A stretch of DNA of 64,000 nt, taken from Mucilaginibacter frigoritolerans (GTDB lineage: Bacteria > Bacteroidota > Bacteroidia > Sphingobacteriales > Sphingobacteriaceae). Made by a program: the position numbers and the translations under genes. The notes below the pieces were generated by a model. The model ran no database searches. It was not told the DNA's origin and worked only from the letters and a program-made list of their open reading frames with translations. The DNA is taken from contig NZ_VLLI01000010.1 in assembly GCF_007830615.1 (NCBI RefSeq), positions 124,001 to 188,000 on the forward strand. Direction: 5' to 3'. Below are positions 61,286 through 64,000 of the stretch, in pieces. The stretch's first letter is position 1; every line of letters begins with the position of its first letter.

Positions 61286-61675
61286 ATGCAAAATATAATT
61301 ACTTTTCATAAACCATACTTTCTGCTTGCTTTGCTGCTGCTAATTACTGAAATAATTATCGGCGTATACATGCATGATGCCTTTTTACGCCCATACGGTG
61401 GCGATTTTTTGGTGGTAATATTATTGTATTGCATAGTAAAAAGCTTCACCAATTTCCCGCTTATACCCGTGGCATTTGGCGTGCTTATATTTGCCTATGC
61501 AGTAGAGATCTCCCAATATTTTCACTTGATAAGGTTATTGGGTTTGGATAATTCCAGAACAGCAAAATTATTGCTGGGCACTTCATTTTCCTGTACCGAC
61601 TTGTTTTGCTATACCTTGGGTATATTAACAGTTGTATTTATTGAAAATGTTAAAAGCAGCCTAAAAAATTTTTAA
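61286..61675 (+). CDS. DUF2809 family membrane protein
   Basis: The product has 129 residues with four membrane spans. The pattern RPYGGDFLVVILLYC, FAYAVEISQYF and LLLGTSFSCTDLFCYTLG is characteristic of DUF2809, in which the acidic residues inside the membrane region are conserved. Function is unknown. It is followed after 2 nt by the MpaB-like gene, so the two are probably one operon. Confidence 0.9.
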   Translation: MQNIITFHKPYFLLALLLLITEIIIGVYMHDAFLRPYGGDFLVVILLYCIVKSFTNFPLIPVAFGVLIFAYAVEISQYFHLIRLLGLDNSRTAKLLLGTSFSCTDLFCYTLGILTVVFIENVKSSLKNF

Positions 61676-61677
61676 AC

Positions 61678-62442
61678 ATGAAGCACTGGTTTGTACAGCC
61701 CAATTCAATAGTAAGGCATATTTGGGGTAAGGCCGATACAGCTTTGTTCATTTTTGCAGGCGCAGCTGCGGAATTTGCCTTGAATAAGGCTGTTGACTGG
61801 CTATACTTCACCGGCCGGTTACCAGCAGATCCACTGGGGCGCTTATTTTCAACAGTTACTTACGCCCGGAAGATCATTTTTTCGGAACAGGAGGAGGCGC
61901 TGAAAGCAATTGATCAAATCACTTATATTCACAAAGGTGTAGAACAAAACCGTGGTGCACAAATACCTGAATGGGCCTATCGCGATGTTTTATTTCTGTT
62001 GATAGATTATTCTATCCGGTCATTTGAATTGCTTGATCGCAAACTTACAGATGTTGAAAAAAGTGAAGTATTTGATGTTTTTTTCCGCGTTGGTGAACGT
62101 ATGCACCTTAAAAGCCTGCCATCAAACTATGCCGAATGGCTCAAAACACGAGACGAACACCTGCAGCAAAACCTGGCTTGCAGTACTTACACCATTGATT
62201 TGTATCAGCAATATAAAAAGCATCTGGGTGTATTTCGGTTTCTTATTTTAAAACAGGTACAGCTTAACCTGGTTCCTGGCAGGGTAAAACAATTGCTCCC
62301 CATTAAAAAAACAAGCTGGTTAAAGCCAATTTTACAACTTTACACATTTATACGAAGGCAAAAGATGGAAGGCTTTGTTAAAAAAGCACTGCTCCCTGTT
62401 GCTTATAAAGCACAGCTATCAGAATTAGATGTTAATCATTAA
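61678..62442 (+). CDS. MpaB/DUF2236-like protein (oxygenase-like)
   Basis: The product has 254 residues. Residues 5-150 fit the DUF2236/MpaB pattern: an SIVRHIWGKADTALFIFAG start, DPLGRLFSTVTYARKIIF near 60-77, then YIHKGVEQNRG and PEWAYRDVLFLL, in which the His and the Trp-containing helix correspond to the heme-binding region of rubber-oxygenase-like proteins. Members of this family are often called oxygenases, but few are characterised. It lies 2 nt after the DUF2809 gene. Assignment is moderate. Confidence 0.65.
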   Translation: MKHWFVQPNSIVRHIWGKADTALFIFAGAAAEFALNKAVDWLYFTGRLPADPLGRLFSTVTYARKIIFSEQEEALKAIDQITYIHKGVEQNRGAQIPEWAYRDVLFLLIDYSIRSFELLDRKLTDVEKSEVFDVFFRVGERMHLKSLPSNYAEWLKTRDEHLQQNLACSTYTIDLYQQYKKHLGVFRFLILKQVQLNLVPGRVKQLLPIKKTSWLKPILQLYTFIRRQKMEGFVKKALLPVAYKAQLSELDVNH

Positions 62443-62722
62443 GATTGTTAATAATTTAATAACGTAAGCAATAATATTAAGCGCAAAATCACGCCATTGT
62501 GCATCAACTAAACCGAAAATCTATAAAAATCACATCCGGCAAGCATAGAAATTGAACCGGGAAAATAAGAGGAGAGTGAAAGTTTGAGGTAAACTTATAC
62601 CCGGCCTAAACGTATTGATACTTTTAAGCCGGGTTAAATAAGCGTATTTAAGCTTCTGATACTGTGTTAAATTTTTTGTAAAATCAAACTAGCAAGATGC
62701 TCAATTACTTATGGTTTAAAGC

Positions 62723-62932
62723 CTACCAGCCTGAACCTTTTTTAGCATTTCCATTTTTAATATGCTCTTCGGCTGTTGCTTTACCCATAATTGCAGCCAT
62801 TTTATTACCTGCACCATCTGTGCCTGTTGCAATGTACCTGCCTGATTTCACGTCTATTACAGGATCAACCATTGGTACATTTTTGGTTTTTGTTTTTACT
62901 GAATACGCAGTAATGCCACTTGTTGTTGCCAT
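62723..62932 (-). CDS. Small conserved-looking soluble protein (69 aa)
   Basis: The product begins MATTSGITAYSVKTKTKNVP and continues with VIDVKSGRYIATGTDGAGNK and AIMGKATAEEHIKNGNAKK. It is soluble, basic and has a beta-hairpin-like first half. I recall Bacteroidota small proteins with this K-T-K and RYIA-GTD pattern, but no function. It has its own neighbourhood with no operon partner. The ATG at 62932 is preceded by an A-rich stretch. Confidence 0.65.
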   Translation of the reverse strand: MATTSGITAYSVKTKTKNVPMVDPVIDVKSGRYIATGTDGAGNKMAAIMGKATAEEHIKNGNAKKGSGW

Positions 62933-63281
62933 GATAAGTTTTGTTTTTTTTAAATGTTAACCTTTTATTAGGTTAATTGTTTTTATAAATTGATGTTAAT
63001 TATTGCTTTTCAATAGTAACTATTTCAAAGGGCTGGCAAGATATATAATTAAGCTTAACAAACAAACTCAAGCTAAAATACTACTGCCGATATTTGTTAA
63101 CATTAACAATACATTGCCAGTTTGTTCACTAATTTTAAACAATAACTGTAACTAAAAGGTTATTGGATTGCTTAATTTAATAAATCAAATTCTGCATATT
63201 TGTAAAGTTGTTGTAAAGTGTTAGCTTACGCAACAGTAAACTGAAACACAATTTTAAATAACTATTGTTAGCAATTTCATT
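62933..63281. other. 349-nt AT-rich intergenic region
   Basis: Between the 69-aa gene (minus) and the 65-aa gene (plus) there is AT-rich DNA with no ORF, RNA gene or strong hairpin that I can support. It should hold the two divergent promoters. Confidence 0.5.
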
Positions 63282-63479
63282 ATGAAAAACAGAGATTCGA
63301 GCCTCCTCTACCTCGTATTGGGCATTTATGCATTAATGGTAAGTTGGTATTACAACCATAACCTTATCATCCTTTTAATCTCCTACATTTTTTGGCCATT
63401 ATATCTTATTTACGAATTACTTATCGGCCATCTGTCGCATGGAATGTGGAAAATTATTCCGTTATCCTACTTTAAATAA
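63282..63479 (+). CDS. Small two-pass membrane protein (65 aa)
   Basis: Two hydrophobic helices are visible (SLLYLVLGIYALMVSWYY and LIILLISYIFWPLYLIYELL), with a short loop between them and a basic N-terminus. The arrangement and start context are reasonable for a real gene. No family is recognised. Confidence 0.6.
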   Translation: MKNRDSSLLYLVLGIYALMVSWYYNHNLIILLISYIFWPLYLIYELLIGHLSHGMWKIIPLSYFK

Positions 63480-63669
63480 ATTCTATTTTAATAATTAATC
63501 CCTCGGGTGCTTATTTGCAATGGCTTTTCAATGCCTTCAATCGTTAAAAAAACACTATAAATTAAATGTAAATCAGTGTTAATAAGGTCGATTGTTAAAA
63601 TATGTAAAAAAAGCAACTCGTATTATATTAATATTGGGTAAAAGTCGTTCTTTTGCTAAACAATCATAT

Positions 63670-64000
63670 ATGAAGAAAATTTCACTTATTGCTACTTTAA
63701 TATCTGCGGTTTTATTACTGCAAAACTGTAAAAAAGATGTTGCTATCGGCACAACTACTTCAACCGAGCCGATGATTGCTATAATTAATGATACTACCTG
63801 GATAGCTAAAGATACTGTTAGCGCTTCCATTGTATATAATGCTGCCACACAAACCAAAGTGCTTACCTGCCAGGGTACTTCAAATAACAAACAGATAAAT
63901 TTATTGGTAACGCAGCATAGCGCTCTTAACACCACTGGTTTTCCGCTAACTACCTTTAATATAAACGCCACAACCGACAATGAAATGTCATACTGGGTTC
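63670..64000 (+). CDS. Lipoprotein of unknown function (partial, C-terminus beyond window)
   Basis: An ATG at 63670 opens a frame running off the window end (110 codons seen). The signal peptide ends in LLQNC (lipobox, Cys 20), followed by an acidic Thr/Ser-rich linker and a beta-rich start with MIAIINDTTWIAKDTVSASI and KVLTCQGTSNNKQINLLV. This resembles the DUF6252-type surface lipoproteins of Bacteroidota (a tentative recall). A long antisense frame (63579-63980) is a shadow. Confidence 0.8.
   Translation, partial: MKKISLIATLISAVLLLQNCKKDVAIGTTTSTEPMIAIINDTTWIAKDTVSASIVYNAATQTKVLTCQGTSNNKQINLLVTQHSALNTTGFPLTTFNINATTDNEMSYWV

Noticed and set aside
62599..62634. Hairpin ACCCGGC/GCCGGGT after the MpaB-like gene
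   Set aside because: There is no T-run after the stem and one internal mismatch; terminator status is not supported.
63579..63980. 133-codon minus-strand frame at the window end
   Set aside because: It is antisense to the partial lipoprotein, which has a proper signal peptide and lipobox.
1..64000. CRISPR arrays
   Set aside because: No set of regularly spaced direct repeats was seen; the repeats present are pairs tied to local duplications.

Overview
The window looks like a chromosomal segment of a Bacteroidota bacterium, most likely a Sphingobacteriaceae member of the Mucilaginibacter/Pedobacter type. The evidence is a SusC/SusD pair with ECF sigma factor and FecR anti-sigma, a Gld-type ABC transporter, a GH92 mannosidase, DUF3857 proteins, lipoproteins with short lipoboxes, TAnnTTTG promoter elements, A-rich start regions without clear Shine-Dalgarno sites, and a tRNA gene with no encoded CCA. 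The genus is inferred, not proven.

Region 1 (1-16.3 kb, all minus strand except one 54-aa ORF) is a colinear cluster. In transcription order it has an ECF sigma factor, FecR, SusC with an STN domain, SusD, an ABC ATPase, a fused GldF-GldG-like permease, two tandem MutS-domain-V ATPases without mismatch-recognition domains, and an M16 zinc peptidase cut by the window edge. Several genes overlap by 4 nt. The sigma/FecR junction has been rearranged: it is duplicated around a GNAT gene, and one copy carries a 326-bp inverted-repeat element with a 3-bp target duplication. The other copy preserves the empty site.

Region 2 (16.5-19.9 kb) holds small regulatory units: HxlR/SnoaL-like divergent genes with palindromic operators, a lone ECF-type sigma factor, a truncated nucleotidyltransferase, and a TetR/thioesterase pair with a TetR-type operator.

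Region 3 (about 20.3-30.6 kb) is a mobilizable integrated element. It carries a VirD4-like coupling protein, relaxase, relaxosome protein, a hairpin-rich oriT candidate, a Gabija-type defence pair (GajA OLD nuclease and GajB UvrD-like helicase), a small ORF and a serine recombinase whose reading frame runs into tRNA-Ser(GCT). The left end could not be defined.

Region 4 (30.7-54.8 kb) is core chromosome: 7TM-HD phosphohydrolase, thiolase, POT peptide transporter, a dolichol-phosphate-mannose-synthase-like GT2, RuvB, GH92 mannosidase with an oxidoreductase and a deacetylase, QueG, a DnaQ-type exonuclease, three DUF3857/transglutaminase-like secreted proteins (two lacking the catalytic Cys and His), a 41-aa membrane protein, an NlpC/P60 hydrolase and true MutS.

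Region 5 (55-64 kb) contains a virginiamycin-lyase-like propeller, PhhB, and a compact RiPP-like locus: a 57-aa DUF1843 peptide, a radical SAM/SPASM enzyme and a SAM methyltransferase, with a conditional-terminator-like structure after the peptide gene. This is the best candidate for an under-described biosynthetic system here. Membrane proteins, a C1-family peptidase, DUF2809 and MpaB-like genes, small ORFs and a partial lipoprotein follow.
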